Shown piece after piece: positions 33,800-45,375 of a DNA stretch of 64,000 nt. The notes beneath the pieces are model-generated. The model worked only from the letters and a program-made list of their open reading frames with translations, made no database searches and had not been told where the DNA came from. Every line of letters starts with the position of its first letter. The first letter of the stretch is position 1. Origin of the DNA: Artemia franciscana (Eukaryota; Arthropoda; Branchiopoda; Anostraca; Artemiidae); the NCBI RefSeq assembly GCF_032884065.1, contig NW_027062649.1, positions 2,277,355-2,341,354 of the forward strand, written 5' to 3'. Made by a program: the position numbers and the translations under genes.

Positions 33800-33915
33800 T
33801 TGAAGCTGTGACTGAGAGCCCTCTAATGTTTCATATCTCCATTCTTTGCTAACACTCACTTTGGATCGGGCCGATTGGAGAGGGTATTTGGATCAGTTCT
33901 TTTAGTACTAAGATC
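33800..33915 (-). pseudogene. Decayed duplicate of the terminal Ig/FN3-gene exon
   Basis: On the minus strand it reads RSKVSVSKEWRYETLEG, matching RSRVSTSTEWREETLEA of the real terminal exon, and DNA similarity is visible across about 100 bases. The 5' half carries an insertion that shifts the frame, and the possible acceptor (gatcttag) leads straight into TAC TAA in phase 0. It is therefore unlikely to be a working exon. It lies 117 bases 5' of the real exon in gene direction, which suggests a local tandem duplication. Confidence 0.65.
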
Positions 33916-34799
33916 AGGTTTTTTTTTCATTTGCTATGAAACTTGACAGTTATGAATTTAAGGTCAACAAACAGATATCAAAAGTGCTAGTTGATGTATT
34001 CTACCAACTGGCACTGTAATAGGATTCTTTCCTTTCTAAAAATGACTCGTATATGTATGGATGCTAACATATCCAAGGCTGTATAAAGTGTGATTGAGTC
34101 CAATCGGGCCCTGCATTTGAAAGGACCCGCTGCTGCCATCAAAATGACAAACGAAAAGACAGAAATTTAAAGAAAATTGTTTTTGACGATAAGGAATAAA
34201 TTGAGAGTTAGTCAGATCATTAAATTATATTTATATCAATTTCGCATTTTTGGATAGGCACTGTAATAACACAAAAATATTGACTTGAAATACAGAATCA
34301 TGAAGCTGTGTCTGTGGAGTTTTCTTCGGATTGTATATCACGGACCGAAACCAAAAATTGGGGCCAGACGCTCAATTCTATTTTCATATAATGTAACCGC
34401 AGGTAAATTTAGTAGTTGAAGTACCAGGGACAGTGAAAATAAAATCTGACTGTTTGAGTTGTTTAAGTGGAAACTTGTGCAGATTTAAGTGATGAAAACT
34501 GGATAAATCGGGAATTAAATTTGAAGTGAGATGGCTTGTGCAGTTTTCAGTAGTAGTGGGCACAAAAATTTGAAAAAAAGAAACATGGGTAAAGAATTAG
34601 TAAAAATTAGCTAAAAACACATGGTAGCAAGCACCGTAAGAAGACGTTGGCTTCCTTTGAAGCCGTAGTTGTGTTTGAGATTAAAAGTCGTCTTTAGATT
34701 GTTAAAGCATGATTTTTAAGGGGGAAAAGCATTGTTAAATTTAACCTATTAGTTTCGCTTATTCATTTTCACTGTTCAACGTCGTAATACTGAAAAAAA

Positions 34800-35065
34800 C
34801 TGGTTCATTAAACCGGAAATCAAAAGTTCCAGTGCCCTTTTTAAGTGACAGAAAATACTGGAGTGCGGCTAGTCCTCCTTCCAAGCTCATTTTTCCCGAA
34901 GTCACCTCATCAAAATTTTATGATAGCCATTTTTTCAGCATTATCAAAAAAATCTAATAACTATGTTTTTGAGGATACTTGACATCCACCTCCCCCCTAT
35001 AGTGCCCGAGGGAAGACTGCAAGCTATGAACTTTGTCCATTGTTTTCGTATAGTGTTGGTTCTTG
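34800..35065 (+). repeat. Internal fragment of foldback family A
   Basis: Reads aaaagttccagtgcccttttt, then aaaattttatgatagccatttt, then gggaagtatagg, in the same order as 22505-22755 inside copy 2. Neither terminus of the element is present. Confidence 0.7.
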
Positions 35066-35344
35066 GGAAGTATAGGCTAAAACGTATAGACTTAAACGTA
35101 ACACGGCTTTAGAAGCTTCATAATTTGAAACCAACAACAGAAAAGTTTTAGAAAAATGATTGGAAAAAATCTGCCTGTTTGTAATTGGTTAATTAGAAAC
35201 TTAAGTGTCGTTAGAAAATTCGAAAAAAATCGGGAATTAAATTTTTAATTAAAAATTCTTTTGTGCAGTTTTCGGTAGTATTGGGCAAGAATTGAAAAAA
35301 GAGATGTGGGGGAAGAATCAGCCATAATAAGCTACAAAAATATT

Positions 35345-35537
35345 CAGGGCCTTATTCAGGATTTTTGTTCAGAGGTATTGTCTTTACGAGGGAGGTTTTA
35401 CAAGAAAAAAACTTAAAAAACCACATGAAAAATCAGTTTTTATTCCTTTTTATTATGTTTTTACGACTCAGACAGACATTTCAGGAAGATAGGGGGAGGG
35501 ATTCAAACTCCCTAAGCCCTACCCTTAATACGGCCTT
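35345..35537. repeat. MITE family B copy
   Basis: It starts cagggccttattcagg and ends ccttaatacggcctt, an imperfect inverted match. Its core resembles the copies at 6370 and 14033. A further half copy, with the end cagggccgtatgtagg, lies at about 37903-37985. Confidence 0.6.
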
Positions 35538-36416
35538 GGACACATGATATGAAGCAGCTTAATAAGACATAGGTTTACTTTGAAGCTTTAGTTTTCTTTG
35601 GGATTAAAAGTTGTCTTCTGGATTGTTAACACATATTTTTTACTAGCGAAAAGCAGTGTTAAATTTAACTTATTAGTTTTGCTTAATTATTTTTATTGTT
35701 TAACGTGCAAACACTAAACAAACGTGATACGGCCCAAGAAGCTTCATAATTTTGAAACATCCGAACGACATATTAAAAAAAAAAAAATACAGCATTCAGG
35801 TATGAAACTGTAACGTGGCTGGGGGGAGTTTCAATCCTAAAATTCAATCGCTCGCCTGAGACTCTGGGCAAGTGGACTTGTTAGGCTTAGGTCGCTTATT
35901 CGCCAATGATTCCAGCTGACTTCAGTCCCGTATTGAGTCAACTCAAAAGTCTTGGTCATCCCTATTGCAATTCCAGAGGGCTAGTAGGCCAAGCTCATAT
36001 AATATGAACAGTCTCCAGTTGCATAAGTGCCTAGAAGTCCTGTGGCTAAGGTCAGTCACAAATCTTTGAATCATTTTTTAAGGGGGGGGGGGTCTCTAAT
36101 TGCCTTCAAAGGGCTCACACTACAATTTTAATTATCCTTACTCTATGCCTATCCACCTTACTTCTGCCCGAGGAAGGATTATAGACTATCTATAAAGAAG
36201 TGAAATAAACATTTTTACAGTTCTGAAAAAATTAGGCCAGCTTTCCTTCTTGGATAGACTATCTGTCTTGGCTTTATTCTAAATAGTCATGGATTTCTAT
36301 TCTAGTCATTCTATTAGTCATTCCAATTTTATTTTCTAGTCATTTCTATTCAATTCTGAAAAGCCTTATGCCAGCTTTCCCTTCTCAGACAGACTATATG
36401 TCTTGGCTTTATTCTA

Positions 36417-36551
36417 ACTAGCCATAGCTTGGCTCTCAAGTCTTCCACCAAGATGGTCGACTTAAAAAATCAACAGATTCTAGGCATGTAGGCCCAATTA
36501 GGCTCGAATTCGATCAACTTGGTGGGAGACTTGAGAACAAAGCCATGACAA
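36417..36551. repeat. Foldback repeat, ~40 bp arms
   Basis: The left arm (agccatagcttggctctcaa, then gtcttccaccaag) and the right arm (cttggtgggagacttgagaa, then caaagccatgaca) are inverted copies with a few mismatches around a ~55 base loop. Confidence 0.65.
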
Positions 36552-38104
36552 GTTAGAGTTTTGGGCGTGCGACCAGGATTAACACATGGCCGTTCAATCA
36601 CCTGGAGTCGTAGGCAAACAAATGAAGGTTTTTCATTTTATTTTTTAAATGTCGATATAAAGGAACGTTCTTTACAAGTTTAGGAGGGGGGCAAATTTGT
36701 CGTTTTTCCCATTTTTTTCCCAATCAAAATACCAAAAAAAACTATTTTCCGATATTTTGGGGGAGGGCCAAAAAGGCTGGAGGGTCAATGCCCCCGATTG
36801 GTGCTCCTGCTTTATCAGCCCTTGACAATTTCAGAGGCGTATGTGTTCTACAGAAGGCAAAGGCTCAACTAATGGCTTTGACTGTCTTTAGAATTTGCCT
36901 CTTGCTTTTTAGAGCTTCTATTTTGGATTTGGTTTTAATTTCAAGGTGTTCATGCTAGTTAATTTATCTTATCCAAGAAATCATCCCGTATTTTGTAAAA
37001 AACCGAGACTCTTGAAAGTTCCTATTTATTCTCGAAAGTTTGAAAAAATAGTGGTAACCATGCCTCAATGCTCATCAATAGCTTATCATCCATCCCGTCT
37101 GATTCCTCCACTTTATGATTTATCTCCATTGTACCTAATCTTTACTTTATTCTATTTCATATTATGTTTAGCTTTTTACAGATTTTCTTTTTATTTAATA
37201 GAGTCTTTGACAGATTGTTAATTTTTAATTTCGTTTTTTATCTTTTTTTATTTAGTTTCTACTTTTATACCATTTTTATCCCATCATTTTTTCTGATTGT
37301 TAGCCGTTCTTAGCTCCCTTGTTTGTTTTAGATGTTATTTTATAGCAGACCCATGTAGTCTACCCCCTCCATTTAAAAAACTAATGTAATTCCCAACTGT
37401 TTTTGGTAAACATTTTTACTTCCCATCGGCATTGTTTTTCTGTGTTAATCGGCGAAGTCTAGTCAACCCAAATGCATTTTTTTTTCAGTTTCTTCTAACA
37501 TAGAAACCAGCACAAATAACTATTTCATATACTATTTTGAAATCTCGGACTACCTAAAATTTGATTTTTTTTAATGTTCTAACTTTGAACGAATGAGTAA
37601 TTGTCACCAGGCCCTTCAATAAAAGTTTGAAATAAGACCTAATTTTGGAGAAAAATCTGGTTATTCTTCACATTTCTAGGAAAACCATTTAGTCCCTCTA
37701 AAAAATTATTTTTTTAAAGATAAATAACGCATAGAAGCTATATTACAGCATATTTAAGTTGTGATGATACTCAATTTGTTCAATTTAAACGTTTTAGTCA
37801 ACGGCATATAATTTCAAAGAGGCCCGCTTTTCATTTAATCCTTCAGCCTATTCCTGAGTTTCAAAATCCAGATTTAGAGGAAAGAAAAAAAAAACAAACA
37901 TGCAGGGCCGTATGTAGGATTTTTGTTTTGAGAGGAAAGGATTTATGTTTTGAGAAGTTTTTTGAAAAAAACTTTGGGGCTGGAAAAATGCTAATTACAA
38001 AGTTACACCCATAATTGGTAATTATTATATAATCTTTAAACACCTGTTGACAATAGATTGGCACTAAGACAAAGATAAGGAGCTATAGGTAAATATATTT
38101 GTCT

Positions 38105-38640
38105 GAAGAATTTTTTGTCGATAAAAGGGGAGAGTTTTGATTTAGGTGAGAAAAGAAAATTTCTTGGAAAGTTTAGGCTGGCAGCTGGACCCTACTTTTG
38201 CCCTATGTGTGGATGTGTGAATGAAAACTTATTTCATTTTGTATCCGAGTGTGAAGAGCTGTCTGAATTGCAGAAGGAATATTTTGGCCGAAGGTTTGGG
38301 AGTGAATATTGGCTAGCTGAGTGGATGGCTGAGAAGAACGCCTGTGTTGTTAAACAGTTTTGAAAGTTTCTTCGTTTAGTAATTAAACATTGAGGATCAT
38401 GTTTGAGTGGATAGTTTGTTGAGTGTATTGTTGTTGTATAGTTGTATTCTGTTTCTGAGTTATGTTTGCTGACTGTATTCTTTGCTTTTTTGGTTCTTTT
38501 GTTGTTCTTTTTGATTGTTTTGATTTATAATATCTAAAGTTGTATTTTGTTCCTGAGCTTGTTTGTAGACTATATTATGTGTTGCTATGGCCCGCAGGCT
38601 TTTTTGCAATAAATCTTATATATCTATTGGAGATAAACAA
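38105..38640 (+). mobile_element. 5'-truncated LINE fragment related to LINE-2
   Basis: An 82-codon frame (38115-38363) carries the Cys-His motif CPMCGCVNENLFHFVSEC (C-x2-C-x7-H-x4-C), as at the C-terminus of LINE-2 ORF2 (CPLCKDDDEDLDHFLRKC). About 220 bases after its stop the terminal sequence ctatggcccgcaggcttttt matches the LINE-2 3' end tatggcccacgggtttttg. The 3' end is A+T-rich. This is a dead-on-arrival insertion retaining only the last part of ORF2 and the 3' UTR, from a related but distinct subfamily. Confidence 0.75.
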
Positions 38641-38734
38641 AATATAAAACTTAAAACTGTATCATAATAGGTGGTATATTATAATAACATACAATATACA
38701 TAGATGCAAATCCCAAATAAAAAACTTTTACGCA

Positions 38735-39008
38735 TGCTGACCAATGGTCTGCGTTGCGGAGGTGCCGATCTCCTGATTCAATACATTCGGCCAGGAGTGC
38801 AAGGCGTGGTTGGGGGCAAATCATCTGACGCTTCCCGTGTTTTCCCAAAAAATTTTCTAGGTACTCATCTAGATCTGGGTCGACTCTGGATGAGCTTACC
38901 AAGTCGTACCATTGACCCAGCTCCAAACCATGTAACCAGCGACACCAGGAATCGAACCGCTGACCTCAGGATTTAAAGACTGGAGCGCTAACCACTCGGC
39001 TAAAAATC
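38735..39008 (-). mobile_element. tRNA-derived SINE
   Basis: On the minus strand the 5' end carries a Pol III A box (tagccgagtggttagcgc, within 38984-39002) and a B box (ggttcgattcc, 38958-38948). A tRNA-unrelated body follows, containing gctcatccagagtcgacc and cactcctggccgaatg. It is not a tRNA gene because no acceptor stem closes it. Its head is 22 bases from the splice donor of the transmembrane exon, on the same strand as the host gene. A second copy (41505-41722) and the 147 bp satellite (55556-56578) share its body. Confidence 0.8.
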
Positions 39009-39030
39009 CGAAAAAGGAAAAACAAATTAC

Positions 39031-39212
39031 CTGTACAGTATCAGTATTTCTGCCATACCCTGGATTTGAGAATGAGATACCATTTGCAATTTTGCTGGAA
39101 AACTCTGCTATTCTTCGTCTATAGAACATATAGCCAGCAACAAGTAATGCTGTTATAATCAAAAGGCTCATAATTACTGCCACTGCAACATTTACTGATT
39201 GATGAGCAGTAG
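39031..39212 (-). CDS. Ig/DB/FN3 membrane protein, transmembrane exon
   Basis: 182 nt, acceptor ttctttgcag|CT and donor GTACAG|gtaattt. It joins the FN3 exon through a split Ala codon (G|CT) and ends in phase 0. It encodes ATAHQSVNV, then a hydrophobic helix (VAVAVIMSLLIITALLVAGY), then MFYRRR, a positively charged stop-transfer, then a juxtamembrane segment ending NPGYGRNTDTVQ. The charge pattern places the C-terminus in the cytoplasm, so the protein is a type I single-pass membrane protein. The open frame continues past the donor into a SINE; that extension is intronic. Confidence 0.88.
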
Positions 39213-41153
39213 CTGCAAAGAAAATAAATTTGGCTAAACAGGAATATGCCAAGGAAAAAAGTTAGGCAAAATAAAATATCCACAGATTTTATGGATATAA
39301 ATAGTTGAAATTTATATATATTTTATATTTATTATATTTTATATTCATATTTTGTTTATATTACTACTTAAGAACGGACGACATAGTAATTTAGAAAATT
39401 GTAATGTTTTGTCATTAGAAGGGATTACTATGAAATCTCGCTGGCTTTATATATAACACTACTGTAAAGACAAATTTACATGAAATTTATATATTTTTAT
39501 TTATATGAAATTAATGAAATTAATTTCATATAATTGATTAAATTAATTAATTAAAGAAATTAATTAATTATATGAAATTAATATAATTTTATTTTGTGCT
39601 ATATCTATTATATTTTGTATTAATATTATACTTATATCCCTTTTTAAGAAATGATGACAAACTGACTTCGACAATTGTAATATTTTGTCATTAGAAGGGA
39701 TTACTATGAAATCTCGTTGGTTTTATAACCAAACTGTAAAGACAAATTTATATGAAACTTATATATTTATATTTATTTTGTATAAATATTTTACATTCAC
39801 AAATAACCAAACTGAAAAGACAAATTTCTATGAAACTTATATATTTATATTTATTTTGTATAAATATTTTACATTCATATTATATTAGTATCACTTTTTA
39901 AGAATGAAAAACATACTGATTTGGACAATTGGATTGTTTTATACGATCTGTTCATTGTAAAAAGGACATTATTCTGTGAAACGAGATTTTTTTTTTGAAA
40001 AAATCTGTACTATTAACAAACCAGCAAATAATACAAAATTCCCCTGAAGCGTGCTGGAGACAGCAATACAAACGAAAATTCGTTGCAACGGGGGATGGTT
40101 GGAGGGTTATTTATTTTGCCTAGTATTCAAATTGTCCATACGCTTGTAGGAATTTATCAAGCGATAAAAAGAGGTCACAGGAACTATTGTTTCGCTTTTT
40201 AGTTCAAAATCATAAGTTTTAGTTAGCCCCTAAATTTTTTCTTGTTTATCTAATCAGATCTCTGTGTTGAATAGCATAATTTAACAAACTGTAGGATTTA
40301 TTTCAGCATTATTTTTTCAATTTAATACTCATTTTTGGTAGTTTCACTTAGCTTCATCTAATTAGATCAAAATCAAAGCTTATACAAATATCGCAAATAA
40401 TATTTCAATCACCACTCTTGGTCAAAATTTTTTTCATATGCATTGATAATTAGTAACAATTCATAAACCAATTGTAATTAACTAACATTAATAAATTAAT
40501 CTATGAATTTTAGTTAACATTATATTCATATTGAAGTTTATGCTACTTTACTTGCCACCTGGTTACAGCTATAATGCGGTAGGAAGGCGTGGTCTTGCAA
40601 TGGATCGTATTTGAACAATTAAAGGTATTGAAAGAACCTTGAAAACTTGTGCTAGTAATATGCTAGTGCCATGAGTTAGTAAATTTTCTTAATTCTGAAG
40701 GGTGAGAAATTAATTACCGGACTTACCATAGAGTAAAATCTAGTTTAGTCTACACATTAAAAGCCGTTAATGACTGCAAATGTCCTTATGGCAGCTGGAG
40801 TCGAACCCTTCCCCGAAACGCCAAGTAGAGATGAGCTTACTGCGGTCACACAAGCAGTGTCAGGTCATAGCCGCACAAAGTAAACAAGAACAATAACATA
40901 ACAACTTTAAAAGACTGATATATTTTTTCTACTAAAAAGTAATATTAAAAAATCACCGCTACCTGGAAATCTGAAATTTTTTAAGACTAAGGCCAAAAAC
41001 ATGAGTTACATTTTCAGTATAAAGAAATGTCAATTTTTAAGAGAAAAAAGTGGAAAAAAATCGTGTTTTAATTAACAGTGTATTTTAGAGACAAAAGTGT
41101 TTTATAATTCTTTTTTTTTCTTTTACTCAAAATTTTGGCGCCAAAAATATTAC
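39213..41153. other. Intron 4 of the Ig/FN3 gene
   Basis: Very A+T-rich. It contains the duplication at 39390-39930. A tRNA-like B-box element on the minus strand at about 40790-40862 (gggttcgactcc) lacks a convincing A box. No coding signal. Confidence 0.5.
39390..39930. repeat. A+T-rich tandem duplication (~276 bp, with inner ~79 bp repeats)
   Basis: ttttgtcattagaagggatt, then actatgaaatctcg occurs at about 39408 and 39684. Inside the second copy, accaaactg.aaagacaaattt and the following tatttatatttattttgt occur twice about 79 bases apart. Confidence 0.7.
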
Positions 41154-41353
41154 CTGCACTGCTGAAATAAATAACTGTCGAATCATCAATACTAAATTTG
41201 ATTGGTTCTGTCAATTTACTGATCCCATAGTGATTTCCCGCTTTCAGAACCAACTCGTACGCAACGCCATCTTTCAGATCGTTGATTGTAATTGATTTTT
41301 CTTTTGTGTCATTTCTTCCTGATTCAGCAGAACCTACCGGTCGCCAAAATACC
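41154..41353 (-). CDS. Ig/DB/FN3 membrane protein, second half of FN3 domain
   Basis: 200 nt, acceptor gaattttctag|G and donor AGTGCAG|gtaat. Joined to 57244-57133 it completes a fibronectin type III fold: YRVFWRPV (C strand, Arg split across the junction), ITINDLKDGVAYELVLKAGN (E-F loop and F strand with the usual Tyr) and HYGISKLTEPIKF (G strand). An acidic stalk follows (SIDDSTVIYFSSA) before the membrane helix. FN3 domains in this family are extracellular adhesion or ligand-binding modules. Confidence 0.9.
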
Positions 41354-41504
41354 CTAGAAAATTCAAAGAAGGAATAAGATTTATTTCATCTAGTTTATAA
41401 GCGAAGATATCACTTAAATAAGCTCATAACTATGCACCCCACAAATAATCATACGGGGGTGGGAGAAGGGTAAAGGCAAGATAAAGAATATAGAATTGAG
41501 CCCT

Positions 41505-41722
41505 ACTGTTGGTGTGGATCTCCTTTTCATGGCCTTTCAGTCAAGACGTGCAATGGGGGTTTGAGGGCCAGCCATCCTGTACTTTCGCACACCAATCCTG
41601 TTTACCTTCCCAGATTTCTCCAGGTAGACATTTAGAGCTGGTTCGACTCTGGATAAACTTGCAGAGCTACACAACTAACCCTCATTCCAAACTAAATAAT
41701 CAGGAACACTAGGACTCGAACC
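41505..41722 (-). mobile_element. SINE copy, diverged, head incomplete
   Basis: On the minus strand the B box ggttcgagtcc (41722-41712) is intact but no A box is recognisable upstream. The body aligns with the SINE at 38735-39008 (gttcgactctgga in plus orientation, and gtgcaa...gggg) and with the satellite unit (ccagccatc, then ctttcgcacac). Confidence 0.65.
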
Positions 41723-44606
41723 CATGCCCTCAATTGACAGTATATAAGTAATATTAGTTTGATATCTAATATTTGTAAATGTCTGGTTTTATCACAAAAT
41801 CCTGAAGCATGAAGCTCATCAGACATGGTTTAAAGTATTTGACAAACTAACAGTACCCAACGCTACCAAATAGCTTTAAGGCTTATAAAGCTGTTTGAAA
41901 TGCAGTTGAGATTAATAGGCCTTATTGAATTGATAAATTAACGCCTTGTTTTGGCTTGAATTGTTTAATTATTCAAAGAAGACAGTTCATCAATAAGTGC
42001 CAGAATGGGAGGGAGTTAAAAGTAAATTAAGTCTGTTTAGTACATAGACAAATAGCACGACACTCGAGCTCGAAGCCCTCAAGACACCTGTCAATACTTT
42101 TTTCAATCAAAACGCTATCTAAAGTTAACAATATTTTAAGAAGAGCATAGATGGTGCTATATAGGTATTCCATTAACTGCCTTTTCTTGTAGTTCTTTAA
42201 CAGCTTTGTTTTTTGCTTTAACAGCTTTAACAGCGATTCCCGTTTTTTAACGCAGGTATTTGCTAGAGGTGAATAACACCCTACCAGTAGCAAGATAAGT
42301 GATACATGATCTGATTCAGTAAATATTGACTGAAGTGACACCCAAGCAAGCTAGTCATTACAGAAGGCACAGAATAATCGAGTGATACGATGACCTATTG
42401 GTACAACGCGTAAAAACCCGAAACAAAAACCAAAACAGCATTGTTGATTTGCAAATTTGTTCGCGCGAGCATCAATAATTAAGTGCATAACTATTCTTGA
42501 GACCTTATTACTTTTATTTTTTATTCTTGATAACTTTATTTATTTTATTTTATTGCTATAACAGATTACAAACTATCGTTGTGAACAAACTTGTTTGAGG
42601 CAGGTTAGAGAATGTATTTAATAGTTTGAAAAGATGAAATAGTGCTAGAGCATAGCCTTAATAAGAAATTATTGGTTTAACGGAACCGTAAGTAGGGACG
42701 TTCTTGCGCCCCCTGAAATTTTAACTTTACCAGATTTTCTAAGAACTTCTTGTTAAAAATTATAAAAAAAATTGGTTTTATTTTTACTTCCAAATAAAAA
42801 TTCCTGGGCACGTACCTGATTTGCAGTTGCTGCAATAAGAAATATTCAGGATTACTTAAATTCATTACAAATTAATTCTATTCCTTTCCTTTTATTTGAT
42901 GTCAGTCACCTTCAGCCTGTCATGTGAAGCCCCATTTCACACATGTGCTTACCCTAAATCAATTTCTAACCATCATTACCTCGGACAAATTAGAGCTACT
43001 TATGATAAGAAGCATATTATGATTGGCAGATAGTGATTTTACACAAGCATTGATTTTTAGCTAAGCATATATGTGAATTTGACTTCAGAGACTTCCTTTT
43101 CGAATTTTCAGTTTGTTCTTCGATTCTTTTAAAGGGTGTTTTTTTTTGCGCAAAGAGCAGGGCGAGGGGGTAGCCAATTTTAATGAAGGGGTGGTTGTTG
43201 TTACCAACTGTGATTGATATTCACAACTGGCAAAATTTCAGTAAAATCAGCTAAAGCTGGAACCACTGTTGCAAAATTACCAAAACTTGATGGTAATTTA
43301 TTATTTAAACTTGATGGTAGTAAAAACGATTATACTTTTTGGCATAACCGTGGCACCTCACGTGCTGTTCCAATCTCAATTGGTTTAATGACTGGCCAAA
43401 CATAAGGAGAGTAGGTCATGCTCAACCTGTCAAACCTATCACCTCTCACCACTAAACATAACATCTCTAAAAACACGTTTCTTTCCCAATAAATATCATG
43501 GCAAATGTTTTGTTGGCAATAGATCTCTTCCCCAAATTTGGAATACCAAACATTTAAGCTTCAATTTATTTTCCTAGCCTATATGTTTATTTCCTGGATT
43601 CAGAGAAATAGCCTAATTCAATATCAGTAAGGCGGATCCAAAACTTAGCCCTACCATATCTGTTATTCTACCACATAAGACCGTTTTGCAAAAACCGTTT
43701 TTAAAATTTTAGATTAGGGCTTCTATTGCTCTTGGGAAGTAGTTGTTAGGCAAATGAAACTCCTAGGAATCAATACAGGGGCGCAAAGAGGCGAAGCGTT
43801 TTTCAAAGGGTCCACCTCACCTCTTCTATCTCCAATAGACATTAACCATTGATAACATTTTACAATCTTTGTTTTAAGACCATAAGAAATCGATTTAAAG
43901 CTAAATGAGACAGAAGAAAAGTTTTTTGAGCCTTATACCTTCGCACATTTCTGCTTTACAAGGTTTTAAATATTAATAAACTTATTTCTTAAATTTAGCG
44001 AAAAATCCTTAATATGGTTTAAGAACCAAGAGGAAATGTATTTTCAAAAAACAGATTGAAAAAGAAAATGAAAATGAAAAACCAATATCAAAGTAAAATA
44101 TTTATGCAAAATTTCGAAAGACATAGAACTGTCTTGTATATAATCTTCTAAGCCATAGAAATAAGAAAAGGGTAGAGATTGTTTGCGATATTTGCATTTA
44201 GTGTAATAATAGGAATAATAAATTTAATCAGGGTATTTGGTAGAACTAAGGCGGTAATAAGCGTCGGATCTCGATTCCTGAAAGAAAATAATTACGAAGC
44301 TTGAAAAAATGCCAAACGTCACCAATCACTAGATGGCAATGGTAATTTTTTTTTGTCGACACAAGCATCAATTTTCACTCTTAAAAGTACCCATACTCTT
44401 TGTCCCAGCCATTGGACTGCAGACAGGAATATAAACTACAGACATCTCGAATTTTTTCCACTAAAACTAAAAACATAGAAAACTTGACGAAATCTTGCCA
44501 GAGCTGTAAGCCTAAATTGCAGATCATGGTAAGTGAGGTGAGTTGAGAAAGAGGACAAAGAGCCCTAAAATCGGTCACGACGGTGGTTGGTGCAGTCAGC
44601 TCTTCA

Positions 44607-44607
<1 letters not shown>
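41723..44607. other. Intron 3 of the Ig/FN3 gene, first stretch
   Basis: No gene recognised. The sequence tttgtcgacacaagc, then tttcactctta and gtacccatactcttt near 44352-44402 recurs in diverged form at about 57630-57680. A plus-strand 63-codon frame at 43214-43405 is not recognised. Confidence 0.45.
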
Positions 44608-44897
<290 letters not shown>

Positions 44898-45375
44898 ATT
44901 TTCAGCATCAAAGCAGTTAATACTAGCCTTTCCCTTGCTTTTGAGGGACGACCTGCCTTAAATACAAATGCATCCTTCGTCTTTTCTGAAAATACTTTAA
45001 AAGTCACTTGATTAGGCAATAACTTAGGACAAAAATTAGAACCACACTCGGAAGGGAAGTGAAAACCATGAATAAATTCCTAGATACGACTCTCGTACAG
45101 GAGAATATAAAGCATTCAGAGTTCAAGGAGTTAACAACAAAACCAGATTTCATTTCTTTCGGATAACATCCATGCTTACATTTAGACAAATTGTGTAACT
45201 AACTAGTTTAAACCAAGATTGAAATAACGTTTCTCTCCCGCGTGGCTTTGAGCCAATATTGTGATTTTTTTCGAATGGTGAAAAAAAGTCTTATTGCTAA
45301 TTAGCGATACTGGATCAAATCAAGGAGTGATAAAGGTTTTACATTTTGCACTTTGATAAGTTTATAAGGGTGTAA

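Larger units (their letters stand above)
33916..38104. other. Intron 5 of the Ig/FN3 gene, distal part
   Basis: Holds a family A fragment (34800-35065), two family B elements, a foldback at 36417-36551 and related dispersed segments near 36230-36440. A locally G+C-richer stretch at 35820-36060 is not recognised. No exon was supported. Confidence 0.5.

Noticed and set aside
38930..39008. Possible tRNA gene on the minus strand
   Set aside because: A and B boxes are good, but there is no closing acceptor stem and the sequence continues into a SINE body shared with 41505-41722.
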